A stretch of DNA of 64,000 nt from DATFQE01 sp963733845 (GCA_963733845.1 CAVTEM010000001.1:1-64000), one strand, 5' to 3'. Numbered from the stretch's first letter, positions 33,711 to 42,285 are shown. Notes: a model not told the origin generated them from the letters alone. Made by a program: numbers and translations.

Positions 33711-34439
33711 ATGGCCGGCTTGATGTCGCGAGCCGCGATGGTGATCAAGGCGAAGTTCTCGAAGCTGCTCGACCGGGCCGAGGATCCGGGCGAGACCCTG
33801 GACTACTCATACGAGCGTCAGCTCCAGCTGCTGCAGAACGTCAAGCGCGGCGTGGCCGACGTCGTGACGGCGAAGAAGCGGCTGCAGCTGCAGTCCGACA
33901 AGCTCGAGAAGAGCCTCGTCAAGCTCGACACTCAGGCGCGGCAGGCGCTCGCGGCCGGGCGCGAGGACCTCGCGCGGGCCGCGCTCGAGCGCAAGGCCGC
34001 CGCGCAGACGCAGCTGCAGGATCTCGACTCCCAGCTCCAAGCGCTCGAGGAGCAGCAGCAGAAGCTGGTCGCGAGCGAGCGGCAGCTGTCGGCCAAGGTC
34101 GAGGCCTTCCGGACGCAGAAGGAGACGATCAAGGCCCAGTACTCCGCGGCGGAGGCGCAGGTGCGGATCGGCGAGGCGGCGACGGGCATCGGCGAGCAGA
34201 TGGCCGACACCGGCCTGGCCATCCAGCGCGCCAAGGACAAGACCGAGGCAATGCAGGCCCGCGCCGGCGCCATCGACGAGCTGGTCGAGTCGGGCGCGCT
34301 CGAGGACTTCACCAGCGACCAGACGCAGCTCGACCGCGAACTGGCGCAGATCTCATCCCAGAGCCAGGTCGATTCGGAGCTGGAGAAGATGAAGGCCGAG
34401 CTCGGGTCCGGCGAGAAGCAGAAGGAGCTGGAGTCGTGA
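33711..34439 (+). CDS. pspA: Phage-shock protein A homolog (PspA/IM30)
   Basis: A 242-residue PspA/IM30-family protein. After a short amphipathic N-terminus (SRAAMVIKAKFSKLLDRAED) it is almost all coiled coil (residues about 25-200), as in Vipp1/PspA, which bind stressed membranes as large oligomers. ATG at 33711 has a GGAGG ribosome site at 33701. The PspAA gene overlaps its end by 4 bp. Together with pspAB and htpX it forms an envelope-stress locus. Confidence 0.93.
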   Translation: MAGLMSRAAMVIKAKFSKLLDRAEDPGETLDYSYERQLQLLQNVKRGVADVVTAKKRLQLQSDKLEKSLVKLDTQARQALAAGREDLARAALERKAAAQTQLQDLDSQLQALEEQQQKLVASERQLSAKVEAFRTQKETIKAQYSAAEAQVRIGEAATGIGEQMADTGLAIQRAKDKTEAMQARAGAIDELVESGALEDFTSDQTQLDRELAQISSQSQVDSELEKMKAELGSGEKQKELES

Positions 34440-34732
34440 TCGTCCGGATCATGGGCGGAGGCGGGCAGTACCGGGTGGACGACTCGCTGCTCGAGCGGCT
34501 GAACGAGCTCGACGACCAGGCGTCCGCGGCGCTCGAGCGGAACGATGAGGCCGAGCTCGACGCGCGCCTCGACGAGATGGCCGAGCTCGTCCGCTCTCAG
34601 GGCGAACAGCTGCCCGAGGACGACCTGTCCGCGTCGGACGTCGTGATCCCGCCGAGCGACCTCACGCTCGAAGAGACGCGCCGCCTGCTCTCCGACGACG
34701 GGCTGATCCCCGACCTGCCCGCAGCCAACTGA
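34436..34732 (+). CDS. PspA-associated protein PspAA
   Basis: A 98-residue protein. The N-terminal IVRIMGGGGQYRVDDSLLERLNELD is the PspAA domain signature, and the C-terminal half is acidic with LEETRRLLSDDGLIPDL. It overlaps pspA by 4 bp (GTGATC region) and is translated with it. In actinobacterial loci PspAA is the partner of PspA. Its own biochemical role is not known. Confidence 0.85.
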   Translation: MIVRIMGGGGQYRVDDSLLERLNELDDQASAALERNDEAELDARLDEMAELVRSQGEQLPEDDLSASDVVIPPSDLTLEETRRLLSDDGLIPDLPAAN

Positions 34733-35814
34733 GAGATCCGCGCATCGAGGCGTACGCGCGGCTGCTCGTCGAGCGTTGTATCGACCCGCAGCCGGGCTGG
34801 CAGGTCGCGATCGCGGGCGGCTACCTCGCGCGCCCGCTGCTTATCGAGCTGCTGCGGCTGGTCGCGGAGCGCGGCGCGTACGCGCTGCCCCGCATCACCA
34901 TCACGGAGTCGCTCTTGTCCCGCGAGCCGGCCTGGGCTGCCGCCGCGCCCGAGGAGCTCGTGGGCGAGCTGGCGCCGCTCGACCGGACGTTCTGGGAGAC
35001 GATCGACGCCGACATCGTCGTGTACGCGCCCGAGAACGCCAGGGACGGCACGGAGGTCTCGCCCGAGCGGCAGGCGCTGCTACGCGAGGCGATGCGGCCG
35101 GTGCTGCCGCGGATCCTGAACGACGAGATCAGGTGGGTGGCGTGCATGTACCCCACGCCGGCGCTCGCGCAGGACGCGGGAATGACGACCGCCGCGTTCG
35201 CGGACTTCCTCTTCGGCGCGTGCCTGCGCGACTGGGACGCCGAGGGCGAGCGGATGCAGCGCATCGCCGACCGCTTCGACGCGGCGGACGAGGTGCGCAT
35301 CGTCGGAGTCGAGACGGACCTCACCTTCTCGCTCGCCGGCCGGCAGGGTCAGGTCGACGCCGGCGACTCGAACATCCCGGCCGGCGAGGTCTTCTACAGC
35401 CCGGTCGAGGATTCGGCCGACGGCGTGGTCACGTTCGGGGAGTACCCGGGGTGGTACGGCGGCCACCAGGTGCGCGGGATCCGCTTCCGCTTCGAGGGCG
35501 GCGTCATCGTCGAGGCGTCCTCCGAGACCGACGAGGACTTCCTGCTGGCGACGATCGACGTGGACGAGGGCGCGCGCCGGCTGGGCGAGTTCGGCATCGG
35601 CTGCAACGAGGGCATCGACCGCGCGTACGGGAACGCGCTCTTCGACGAGAAGATCTACGGCACGATCCACCTCGCGATCGGCGCCGGCTTCCCGAACCTC
35701 GGCGGGACGAACGAGAGCGCCGTCCACTGGGACATCGTCAAGGAGCTACGGAACGGCGGCGAGATCTGGCTGGACGGCGAGCTCGTCCAGAAGAACGGCG
35801 CCTGGCAGTTCTAG
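34729..35814 (+). CDS. M29 (AmpS-type) aminopeptidase, start uncertain
   Basis: The frame is open from before 34729 and reads RDPRIEAYARLLVERCID, PGWQVAIAGGYLARPLLIEL, the expected N-terminus of thermophilic M29 metalloaminopeptidases; it ends with the conserved block FGIGCNEGIDRAYGNALFDE, then TIHLAIGAGF, GGTNESAVHWDIV. The first ATG/GTG/TTG is TTG at 34915 and would drop about 60 conserved residues. The only start-like codon at the right place is CTG at 34729, overlapping the PspAA stop. A CTG start or a small sequence error is inferred. It gives about 361 residues. It removes N-terminal residues from peptides using metal ions. Confidence 0.82.
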   Translation: MRDPRIEAYARLLVERCIDPQPGWQVAIAGGYLARPLLIELLRLVAERGAYALPRITITESLLSREPAWAAAAPEELVGELAPLDRTFWETIDADIVVYAPENARDGTEVSPERQALLREAMRPVLPRILNDEIRWVACMYPTPALAQDAGMTTAAFADFLFGACLRDWDAEGERMQRIADRFDAADEVRIVGVETDLTFSLAGRQGQVDAGDSNIPAGEVFYSPVEDSADGVVTFGEYPGWYGGHQVRGIRFRFEGGVIVEASSETDEDFLLATIDVDEGARRLGEFGIGCNEGIDRAYGNALFDEKIYGTIHLAIGAGFPNLGGTNESAVHWDIVKELRNGGEIWLDGELVQKNGAWQF

Positions 35815-35835
35815 ACGTGTCCCAGCGGGCCGTGT

Positions 35836-35965
35836 CAAGGGGTCAGACCCCTGGACATGCCGAAAAGGGACAGGAGGCCGCTTCGTCAGCGCGCTGGCGG
35901 CGACCTGCGGCCATGTCCAGGGGTCTGACCCCGGGACACGTCCAGGGTCTGACCCCGGACATGGC
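35836..35965. repeat. Three copies of a GGGGTCAGACCCC palindromic repeat
   Basis: Units TGTCAAGGGGTCAGACCCC (35836-35854), TGTCCAGGGGTCTGACCCC (near 35914) and CGTCCAGGGTCTGACCCC (near 35939), in both orientations, fill the gap between two converging genes. Each unit is itself a dyad GGGGTC-A/T-GACCCC. It is intergenic and of the REP/BIME kind, able to form hairpins at transcript ends. Confidence 0.8.
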
Positions 35966-36535
35966 TCAAAGAGGCGCGCCGAACATCCCGAACCAGCGCG
36001 AGATGTCCTGCTCGATCGGGAGCTCCTTCTCCAGCTTCGCCTTCAGCTCGAGCTCCTCGGCGTTGTCGCGCTCCTGATCCTTGCCCGTCGGGACGAACGG
36101 CCAGAACGCGCCGCGCTTGTAGCCGTAGATCCAGTACACCGGGTGCTTCGCGCCGTCGAAGCGGAAGATCGCCGCGAGCAGCTGCGGGCCGAAGCCCCGC
36201 GACTGGAGCTCGTCGCCGACGAGGTGGACAGCGTTGACCAGATCCTCGAAGTCCGGGTCGTCGAACACGAGCCACTCGTAGCCGTACGTGTCCTCGGAGC
36301 GCTTCACCCGCGCCCCCGTGCTCTCGGCGACGATGCCGAGCAGCTCGTCGAGCTCGTTCTCGGCGCGCACAAACTCGCCGGCCGAGAGTGGCTTGAACAC
36401 GACCGCCGCCTTCCCGGCCGGCTTCAGCTCGAGCTCGAGCTCGAGCGTGACGACCGCGGTCGAGAGCGCGAAGAGCTGTTCCCGCGAGGCCTCCTTCAGG
36501 CGCTTGCGCCCGAGGACGACGTCGAGGAAGCCCAA
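35966..36535 (-). CDS. PspA-associated protein PspAB
   Basis: A 189-residue soluble protein. It begins GFLDVVLGRKRLKEASREQL and ends QDISRWFGMFGAPL, with a conserved block ESTGARVKRSEDTYGYEWLV and VYWIYGYKRGAFWPFVPTG between. This is the PspAB family, found next to PspA/HtpX in actinobacteria. Its start is the base next to the HtpX stop, so the two genes are in one operon on the minus strand with htpX upstream. Its function in the stress response is not established. Confidence 0.85.
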   Translation of the reverse strand: MGFLDVVLGRKRLKEASREQLFALSTAVVTLELELELKPAGKAAVVFKPLSAGEFVRAENELDELLGIVAESTGARVKRSEDTYGYEWLVFDDPDFEDLVNAVHLVGDELQSRGFGPQLLAAIFRFDGAKHPVYWIYGYKRGAFWPFVPTGKDQERDNAEELELKAKLEKELPIEQDISRWFGMFGAPL

Positions 36536-37429
36536 CTAGATGCGGCCCATCTCGCGCGAGATGCGCTCGAGAGCGGCCAGCCGCTTCTCGAGCGGCGGGT
36601 GGGTCGCGAACAGCTCACCGAAGGACGACTTGACGTTCGTCGGGATGATGAAGAACGCGTTCATCGACTCGACCTCGCGCAGGTCGCGCTGCGGGATCTG
36701 GGTCATCCGCGACGCGATCTTCTGCAGCGCGCTCATCAGGTTCTCGGGCGCCCCCGTCATCAGAGCCGCGCCCCGGTCGGCGGTGTACTCGCGGTAGCGC
36801 GAAAGCGTCCGGATCAGGATGTAGCTGAGCACGTAGGTCACGATCGAGACGACGACCACGATCAGCCAGACGGGCACGCCGCGGTCGCGGTCGCCGCCAC
36901 CGCCGAAGAAGGCGCCCCAGCGAGCCAGCAGCCCGGCCACCATGGCGAAGAAGCCGGCGAGCGTCATGATCAGCACGTCGCGGTTGGCGATGTGGGAGAG
37001 CTCGTGCGCGAGCACGCCCTCGACCTCCTGAGGCTCGAGCCGGTTCCAGAGCCCCGTGGTGACGGCGACCGCCGAGTTCTTGGGATTGCGGCCGGTCGCG
37101 AAGGCGTTCGGCACCTCGGTGTCGATCACGGCGATCTTCGGCTTCGGCAGGTCGGCCAGCCCGCAGAGCCGCTCGACCATGTCGTGCAGCTCGGGCGCCT
37201 GGTCGCGCTCGACGACCTTCGCGCCTGACGCGAGCAGGGCCAGCTTGGCCGAGCTGTAGTACTGGAAGATGGCGATCCCGGCGATGATGAGGAGCATCGG
37301 AACGAGACCGACGTTCAGGAAGCTGATCAGGACTGCCCCGAAGACGACGTACAGCAGTCCCAGCAAGCCGCCCGTGAGCAGCAAGCGGAACGTCAGTCCG
37401 CGGTCGCGACCGTAGGCCTTGCGTTTCAT
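36536..37429 (-). CDS. htpX: HtpX-like membrane zinc metalloprotease
   Basis: A 297-residue protease. Two TM segments at the N-terminus (about 16-38, LLLTGGLLGLLYVVFGAVLI, and VGLVPMLLIIAGIAIFQYY), the zinc motif HELSH (VLAHELSHIANRD) near residue 140, two more hydrophobic helices, and the third ligand in YREYTADRGAALMTG. It degrades damaged membrane proteins. ATG at 37429 follows the family start (KRKAYGRDRGLTFR). It is co-transcribed with pspAB. Confidence 0.93.
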   Translation of the reverse strand: MKRKAYGRDRGLTFRLLLTGGLLGLLYVVFGAVLISFLNVGLVPMLLIIAGIAIFQYYSSAKLALLASGAKVVERDQAPELHDMVERLCGLADLPKPKIAVIDTEVPNAFATGRNPKNSAVAVTTGLWNRLEPQEVEGVLAHELSHIANRDVLIMTLAGFFAMVAGLLARWGAFFGGGGDRDRGVPVWLIVVVVSIVTYVLSYILIRTLSRYREYTADRGAALMTGAPENLMSALQKIASRMTQIPQRDLREVESMNAFFIIPTNVKSSFGELFATHPPLEKRLAALERISREMGRI

Positions 37430-37445
37430 CGAAAATCGCGCTCCT

Positions 37446-38933
37446 TTGAGGGCGAAGGGGTTCGCGGCCAGTGTAGCCGCGGCCCTCGTGCTGGCCGCTC
37501 CGGCACACGCCGTCGACACGGCCGTGCTCGTGGTCGACCCGGTCGATCTCGACCGGTACGCGGAGCAGGGCGCCGTGGGGCTGATGGTGCCCGGCGCCGG
37601 CTCGGAGGTGTCCGCGCGTGGCGCCCGCGCAGCGCTCGTCCGCGGGCAGGTCGAGTCGGCGCTGACGGGCGGCGTTCCCGACGGCGAGCCGCTGATCGAG
37701 GTGGGCGGGGAGCCGGCCGAGGTGACCTTCTACGTCGCCCTGCCTCCCCCGGGCACGCATCCAAACGACCGCCGCTATCCGATCGCGGTCGTCGGCGGCG
37801 GCTATCGCGGACTGCTCGAATCGACGTCCACCCGGATCCCGGGCCTCGTCTCGGTCGCCGACGTGGCACCGAGCGCCGTCGCTCTCGCGGAGGGAGAGGA
37901 GCCGCGGATCACCTCGAGCGCCGCGGACGACCCGGTAGGCGAGCTCGACGACCTCGATCGGCGCCTCGACGACGCTCGCGACGCGCGCTTCGGGGCCGAC
38001 CTGGTGCTGATCGCGACCCTGCTCCTGGCGAGCGTCGGCGCCCTTCGGTTCCGGTCCCCTCTCCTGGGGCGGGCGGCGGTGCTCGCGGCGCCCGCCCAAC
38101 TGACGCTGGCGCTCGTCCTGAGCGCCCTCGAAGTGTCGCGGCCGGCCGCCGTCATCCCCGCGCTCGCGGTCGGGGTGCCCCTCTTCGCGCTCGGCGCGGC
38201 GGCGCTCGCCTCGACGCGCGCTCGCCTGCTGGCACTGCTCGTCGCCTTCCTCGCCGGCTATGCGCTCGCGCTCTGGCTCTGGCCCGACGTCAACTCGCTC
38301 GCGGCGATCGGCCCGCATCCCTACGGCGGCGGCCGCTACTTCGGGCTGACCAACCAGACCGCGACCCTGCTGCTGGTGCCGGCGCTCACAGCCGGCGCGC
38401 TGGCAGGGCTGCCGGGTCTCGCCGCTGTCGCGTTGCTCTCGCTGGCGCTCGTCGGCCTCAGCGCGACCGGCGCCGACGGCGGCGGCGTCCTCGTCGTGCT
38501 CGCCGGCTTCGGAGTGCTCGCGCTCCGGCTCGCCCGCATGCGGCTGACCCTGGGACGACTGGCGGCGCTGGGTACCGCCGTCGTCGTTGCGGGCCTGCTC
38601 GTCGTCGGGCTGGACGCTGCGGCCGGCGGCGAGAGTCACGTCACGCGCTCACTCGGGTCGGGACCGGGCTCGTTCGCGGAGGACATCGCCCACCGCGCAG
38701 AGGTCTCGTTACGGGGCCCGACGTCGTCGCCGCTGCCATTTCTGATCACTGTGGGGGGCCTGCTCGTGCTCGCGTGGGTCGCGACTCGCCGTCCGCGCGA
38801 CGCTCTCGTCGACGCGATGCTCGCCGCCGTCGCCGTCTCGCTGGTGGTCAACGACACCCCGCAGGACGTCGCGACCTTCGGCGCGCTCGGAGCGCTCGCA
38901 TTGCTCTCGTTTCGCCGCACCGCGAGCGGGTAG
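37446..38933 (+). CDS. Polytopic membrane protein of unknown function
   Basis: About 495 residues. A signal peptide (RAKGFAASVAAALVLAAPAHA) is followed by an exported domain of about 160 residues without recognisable enzymatic motif (VVDPVDLDRYAEQGAVGLMV, YVALPPPGTHPNDRRYPIAV) and then about nine hydrophobic helices. The segment NSLAAIGPHPYGGGRYFGLT, NQTATLL sits between two of them and may be a catalytic or binding loop. TTG at 37446 is preferred; TTG at 37419 would overlap htpX start. It is divergent from htpX. I do not recognise the family. Confidence 0.7.
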   Translation: MRAKGFAASVAAALVLAAPAHAVDTAVLVVDPVDLDRYAEQGAVGLMVPGAGSEVSARGARAALVRGQVESALTGGVPDGEPLIEVGGEPAEVTFYVALPPPGTHPNDRRYPIAVVGGGYRGLLESTSTRIPGLVSVADVAPSAVALAEGEEPRITSSAADDPVGELDDLDRRLDDARDARFGADLVLIATLLLASVGALRFRSPLLGRAAVLAAPAQLTLALVLSALEVSRPAAVIPALAVGVPLFALGAAALASTRARLLALLVAFLAGYALALWLWPDVNSLAAIGPHPYGGGRYFGLTNQTATLLLVPALTAGALAGLPGLAAVALLSLALVGLSATGADGGGVLVVLAGFGVLALRLARMRLTLGRLAALGTAVVVAGLLVVGLDAAAGGESHVTRSLGSGPGSFAEDIAHRAEVSLRGPTSSPLPFLITVGGLLVLAWVATRRPRDALVDAMLAAVAVSLVVNDTPQDVATFGALGALALLSFRRTASG

Positions 38934-38936
38934 ACT
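38931..38936 (+). promoter_or_regulatory. TAGACT -10 element overlapping a stop codon
   Basis: TAGACT starts with the TAG stop of the preceding membrane protein and ends 7 bp before the GTG of the cytochrome gene, where a leaderless transcript would start. No -35 of good quality is seen. The same arrangement precedes serS. Confidence 0.4.
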
Positions 38937-38943
38937 CGCGCCC

Positions 38944-39384
38944 GTGCGTCGTCTCGCTCTGATCCTCGCCGCGCTGGTGCTCGCCTTTCCTGTGGCCGGC
39001 TGCGGCGGCGGCGAGGACACCAACACGGGCCCGGAGGGCGTCGAGACCACCGACACCGGCACGGGCGGCGAGGACACCACCACCGAGGAGACCACCACCA
39101 CCGAGGAGACGACGACCGAGGCTGAGGAGGAGGCCGGAGAGGGCGATCCCGCCGCCGGCAAGGAGGTCTTCGCGAGCGCCGGCTGCGGCAGCTGCCACAC
39201 GCTGTCGGACGCAGGCACGAGCGGCACCGTGGGGCCGAATCTCGACGAAGCCCAGCCCTACTACGAACGGGTGGTCGAGCAGGTCACGAACGGGGCGGGC
39301 GTGATGCCGTCCTTCAAGGATCAGCTCTCCGAGAAGCAGATCATGGACGTCGCCGCCTACGTCTCCTCGACGGCCGGCTCCTAG
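38944..39384 (+). CDS. Lipoprotein cytochrome c (class I)
   Basis: A 146-residue protein. The signal ends in lipobox VAGC (Cys21), a Thr/Glu-rich linker (TTEETTTTEETTTEAEEEAGE) follows, and the C-terminal 80 residues are a mono-heme cytochrome: CGSCH haem site, and distal Met in GAGVMPSF. It carries electrons at the outer face of the membrane. It starts with GTG right after the membrane protein gene. Confidence 0.9.
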   Translation: MRRLALILAALVLAFPVAGCGGGEDTNTGPEGVETTDTGTGGEDTTTEETTTTEETTTEAEEEAGEGDPAAGKEVFASAGCGSCHTLSDAGTSGTVGPNLDEAQPYYERVVEQVTNGAGVMPSFKDQLSEKQIMDVAAYVSSTAGS

Positions 39385-39387
39385 ACT
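39382..39387 (+). promoter_or_regulatory. TAGACT -10 element overlapping the cytochrome stop
   Basis: TAGACT begins with the cytochrome stop codon and lies 9 bp before the ATG of serS, so serS could have its own near-leaderless transcript. A -35 is not seen. Confidence 0.35.
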
Positions 39388-39396
39388 CTCGGCGAA

Positions 39397-40590
39397 ATGA
39401 TCGACCTCAGGGCTGCGCGCAGCGAGCCGGAGCGATTCCGCGAAGCCCTCGCGCGCAAGGGCGCGGCGGAAGCGTTCGACGAGCTGCTCGTAGCCGACCG
39501 CTCGTGGCTCGAGCTCGTTCCCAAGGTGGACGAGCTGCGCGGCCGCACCAAGCTGAAAGGCAGGCCGACCGAGGAGCAGCTCGAGGAGCTGCGCGGCATC
39601 AAGGACGAGCTCAGGGCCACCGAGGAGGCGCTGGCCGAGGCGGAGGCGAAGCGCGACGAGCTGCTCGCACGCGTGCCGAATCCGCCTTACCCGGACGCGC
39701 CCGAAGGCACGAGCGAGGAGGACGCGGCCGAGCTGCGCCGCTGGGGCGAGACCGCCGGCCAGGACGAGGCGCGCGAGCACATCGAGATCGGCCGCTTCGA
39801 CATGGAGCGCGCCGCCCGCGTCTCCGGGGCCCGCTTCGGCTACATCGTCGGCGACGCCGCCCGCGTGGCTGTCGCCCTCTACAGCTTCGCGCTCGACCAC
39901 CTCGTCCAGAACGGCTTCACGCCCGTGATCCCGCCCGTGCTCGTGCGCGAGGAGGCGATGTACGGCACCGGCTTCTTCCCATCCGAGAAGGGCGACTACT
40001 ACGAGATCCCCGCCGACGGGCTGTTCCTGACGGGCACCTCCGAGGTGGCACTCGCCTCGCTGCACATGGGCGAGGTGCTCGAGGAGCTCCCGCTGCGCTA
40101 CGCCGGCTTCTCGACGAACTTCCGGCGCGAGGCCGGCGCGGCGGGCAAGGACACCCGCGGGATGTTCCGCGTGCACCAGTTCAACAAGGTCGAGATGTTC
40201 GTCTTCGTCGAGCCGGAGACGTCGTGGGACGAGCACGAGCGCCTGCTCGACCTCGAGGAGCGCTTCGTGCAGGCGCTCGGCCTGCCCTACCGCGTCGTCG
40301 ACACGGCGGCCGGCGACCTCGGCGCGTCGGCCGCGCGCAAGTACGACATCGAGGCCTGGTTCCCCTCGCAGGGCCGCTACCGCGAGCTCACGTCGTGCTC
40401 GAACACGACCGACTTCCAGGCCCGTCGGCTGGGGATCCGCTACCGGGCGAACGGCGGCCTCAAGCCGCCCCACACGCTCAACGGCACGATGGTGACCGAC
40501 CGCGGCCTGCTGGCCGTGCTCGAGAACTTCGACGGCGAGGTACCGGAGGTCCTGCGTCGCTTCGGTGCGCCAGAGCGGGTGGCCGGCTAG
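39397..40590 (+). CDS. serS: Seryl-tRNA synthetase
   Basis: A 397-residue class II synthetase, slightly shorter than the usual 420-430. The N-terminal tRNA-binding coiled coil is at about 30-95 (QLEELRGIKDELRATEEALA). The catalytic part has motif 2 (FRREAGAAGKDTRGMFRVHQ) and motif 3 (near NGTMVTDRGLLAVLENF), and serine-pocket ELTSCSNTTDFQARR. It charges tRNA-Ser; two tRNA-Ser genes occur in this window. Confidence 0.97.
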   Translation: MIDLRAARSEPERFREALARKGAAEAFDELLVADRSWLELVPKVDELRGRTKLKGRPTEEQLEELRGIKDELRATEEALAEAEAKRDELLARVPNPPYPDAPEGTSEEDAAELRRWGETAGQDEAREHIEIGRFDMERAARVSGARFGYIVGDAARVAVALYSFALDHLVQNGFTPVIPPVLVREEAMYGTGFFPSEKGDYYEIPADGLFLTGTSEVALASLHMGEVLEELPLRYAGFSTNFRREAGAAGKDTRGMFRVHQFNKVEMFVFVEPETSWDEHERLLDLEERFVQALGLPYRVVDTAAGDLGASAARKYDIEAWFPSQGRYRELTSCSNTTDFQARRLGIRYRANGGLKPPHTLNGTMVTDRGLLAVLENFDGEVPEVLRRFGAPERVAG

Positions 40591-40608
40591 TCAGTGTTAG
40601 ATGCCGCC

Positions 40609-41022
40609 ATGGCGCAGCCGCAGCCGGGTTCAGAGCACACCGACACCGCAGACGAAGCGCGTCCGGTTCCGACGTCGCCGTCCGACCTCGATCAGGTGCG
40701 GCGTACGTCGATGGCTGCGGAGCGCACCTGGCTGGCGTGGTGGCGCACCTCGCTGGGCGCCACTGCCGGAGCGCTCGCTGTGGGCCGGTTCGCCCCGGAG
40801 CTGCTCGACGTCGCCGCCTGGCCGTACATTCTGCTCGGCTGCGGCTTCGCGTCTCTCGCGGTCGGGCTCTTGATCGTCGGCGCACAACGCCACCGCGAGT
40901 TGGAGCATGCGCTGCAAACCGGTGGCCACGTACCACTGCGGTTCCGCACCGTCGGGCTGTTCACCGTCGGCGGCGTCGCGCTTGCCGTCATGACCGTGGT
41001 GCTCGTGATCGCGCAGACCTGA
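40609..41022 (+). CDS. DUF202 (YidH-type) membrane protein
   Basis: A 137-residue protein. DUF202 signature AAERTWLAWWRTSLG is followed by three TM helices (about GATAGALAVGRF, PYILLGCGFASLAVGLLIVG and VGLFTVGGVALAVMTVVLVI). ATG at 40609 is preferred over TTG at 40594. Function is unknown. It is close behind serS on the same strand. Confidence 0.85.
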   Translation: MAQPQPGSEHTDTADEARPVPTSPSDLDQVRRTSMAAERTWLAWWRTSLGATAGALAVGRFAPELLDVAAWPYILLGCGFASLAVGLLIVGAQRHRELEHALQTGGHVPLRFRTVGLFTVGGVALAVMTVVLVIAQT

Positions 41023-41134
41023 CTCCGAGCTCCCAGCTCGCGATCGGAGGGGAATGCTGCGCGCTGCAGAGCGTTACGCAAGCGGCCGAGCCCGAGCCCG
41101 AGACGGCCCCGGATCGCTCATAGAATGCGGGCTC

Positions 41135-41223
41135 GGCGGGGTGCCGGAGCGGTCGAACGGGGCGGTCTTGAAAACCGCTGCCCGGGTCAAACCGGGCCGT
41201 GGGTTCGAATCCCACCCCCGCCG
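41135..41223 (+). tRNA. tRNA-Ser (anticodon UGA)
   Basis: An 89-nt type II tRNA without encoded CCA. Acceptor GGCGGGG pairs with CCCCGCC and discriminator G73, the anticodon loop CTTGAAA holds TGA, the long variable arm is CCCGGGTCAAACCGGG-like, and the T arm is GTGGG-TTCGAAT-CCCAC. It reads UCA and possibly UCG. A -10-like TAGAAT is at 41121-41126. Confidence 0.95.
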
Positions 41224-41397
41224 CTCGGCGCGCCGGAACGCCTGATCGACTTATGAGATTCAGTGGGCGGGCTCCAGAGCGCGGATGCGTGAAAAACACC
41301 CCAAATGGGTCATCTCCTCGCCTGCTTCCGGGCGATAGCGTCGCGTAGGGCTCCCACGCATGCGTAGCCGAATCAGCAGAGAGAGGACGGACAACAC

Positions 41398-41658
41398 GTG
41401 AACAAGCGCATTCTCGTCGGACTGGTGGCCGTAATCGCGGTCATCGCCACGGCCGCGCCCGCGCAAGCCGCGACCCCGAAGGAGCGGGCACTCACCCGCC
41501 AGGTAACGACGCTGAAGGCGCAGGCGGCCAAGCTGAAGCAGGAGCGGAACGCCGCTCGTGCCCAACTCGCCAACGCGCGGGCCAACCTGGTCGCAGTGAC
41601 GGCAGAGCGGGACGCGGCGCGGACTCTGGTGGCGCACGCGCTCAGGTCGTTCCGGTGA
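41398..41658 (+). CDS. Small exported coiled-coil protein
   Basis: An 86-residue protein starting with GTG at 41398. Residues 1-24 form a signal peptide (KRILVGLVAVIAVIATAAPA-QA), and the rest is a single helical heptad region (LTRQVTTLKAQAAKLKQERN, AARAQLANARANLVAVTAER). A ribosome site AGAGAGGA lies upstream. No family is recognised; it could form a periplasmic coiled coil. Confidence 0.7.
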   Translation: MNKRILVGLVAVIAVIATAAPAQAATPKERALTRQVTTLKAQAAKLKQERNAARAQLANARANLVAVTAERDAARTLVAHALRSFR

Positions 41659-41723
41659 TACTCGAACTACCCCGCTGATTCACGCGGCGTTGCGGCCCTT
41701 GCCGGCAGCGCTCGAGCGCGAGC

Positions 41724-42191
41724 TCAGTCCAGGGACACCGCCGAGCAGGCCGTTTCGTATGCGCCGTTCGCGCTCGTCACCGTCCAGCGAATGCCGTGGG
41801 TGGCGTTTCGCAACTCCGCTGGAACGTCACTTGGCCTGAAGAAGGCGTTCGCGTTTCCATTTCCGGCTCCGTTGGTGCGCAGTTCCGTGGTCGGGACGGG
41901 CACCGGAGCGGTGGAGCAGGACGGGTCGAATGGATACAGCAGCAGCGTCACCTGGTACGTCGTGTTCGGCACCGCTCCGCTCACGTGGTAGATCTCGTGG
42001 CCGTAGACGTTCGGGCCGTTCGCGTGGATGTTCTCGACGAAGCCGGAACGAAGTGGCGCATCGCCGACCGGCTGGAGAGCGATGTGCTGCGAGTGGTAGA
42101 ACCGATCTGCTGTGGCTGCGGGGGCGAAGGCCAACAGCGCCAAGACGGGCAAGATCGCAGCGAGGGTCGCGCGAATCGCGTACCTCTTCAT
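41724..42191 (-). CDS. Small secreted protein
   Basis: A 155-residue protein with a signal peptide (AIRATLAAILPVLALLAFAP, cleavage near ATA-DR) and a beta-rich mature part (YGHEIYHVSGAVPNTTYQVT, ATHGIRWTVTSANGAYETAC) that looks like an immunoglobulin-like secreted domain. Two Cys may form a disulphide (PSCSTAP and TACSAV). ATG at 42191 has GGAGG eleven bases upstream. The family is not recognised. Confidence 0.72.
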   Translation of the reverse strand: MKRYAIRATLAAILPVLALLAFAPAATADRFYHSQHIALQPVGDAPLRSGFVENIHANGPNVYGHEIYHVSGAVPNTTYQVTLLLYPFDPSCSTAPVPVPTTELRTNGAGNGNANAFFRPSDVPAELRNATHGIRWTVTSANGAYETACSAVSLD

Positions 42192-42285
42192 GTCGAGCCT
42201 CCATTCAGCTAAGGCCGGGGCCGAAACGTAACGCGAGGTGGACCGGGCGGTCAATCGACGAGAACTGAAGAAGCGGCGTCCCGTC

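Noticed and set aside
35815..35965. CRISPR array
   Set aside because: Copies are palindromic, in both orientations, unevenly spaced and without unique spacers of equal length.
36615..38639. A 674-residue minus-strand frame opposite the membrane protein gene
   Set aside because: It is the antisense frame of htpX and the membrane protein; no motif, strong Arg bias.
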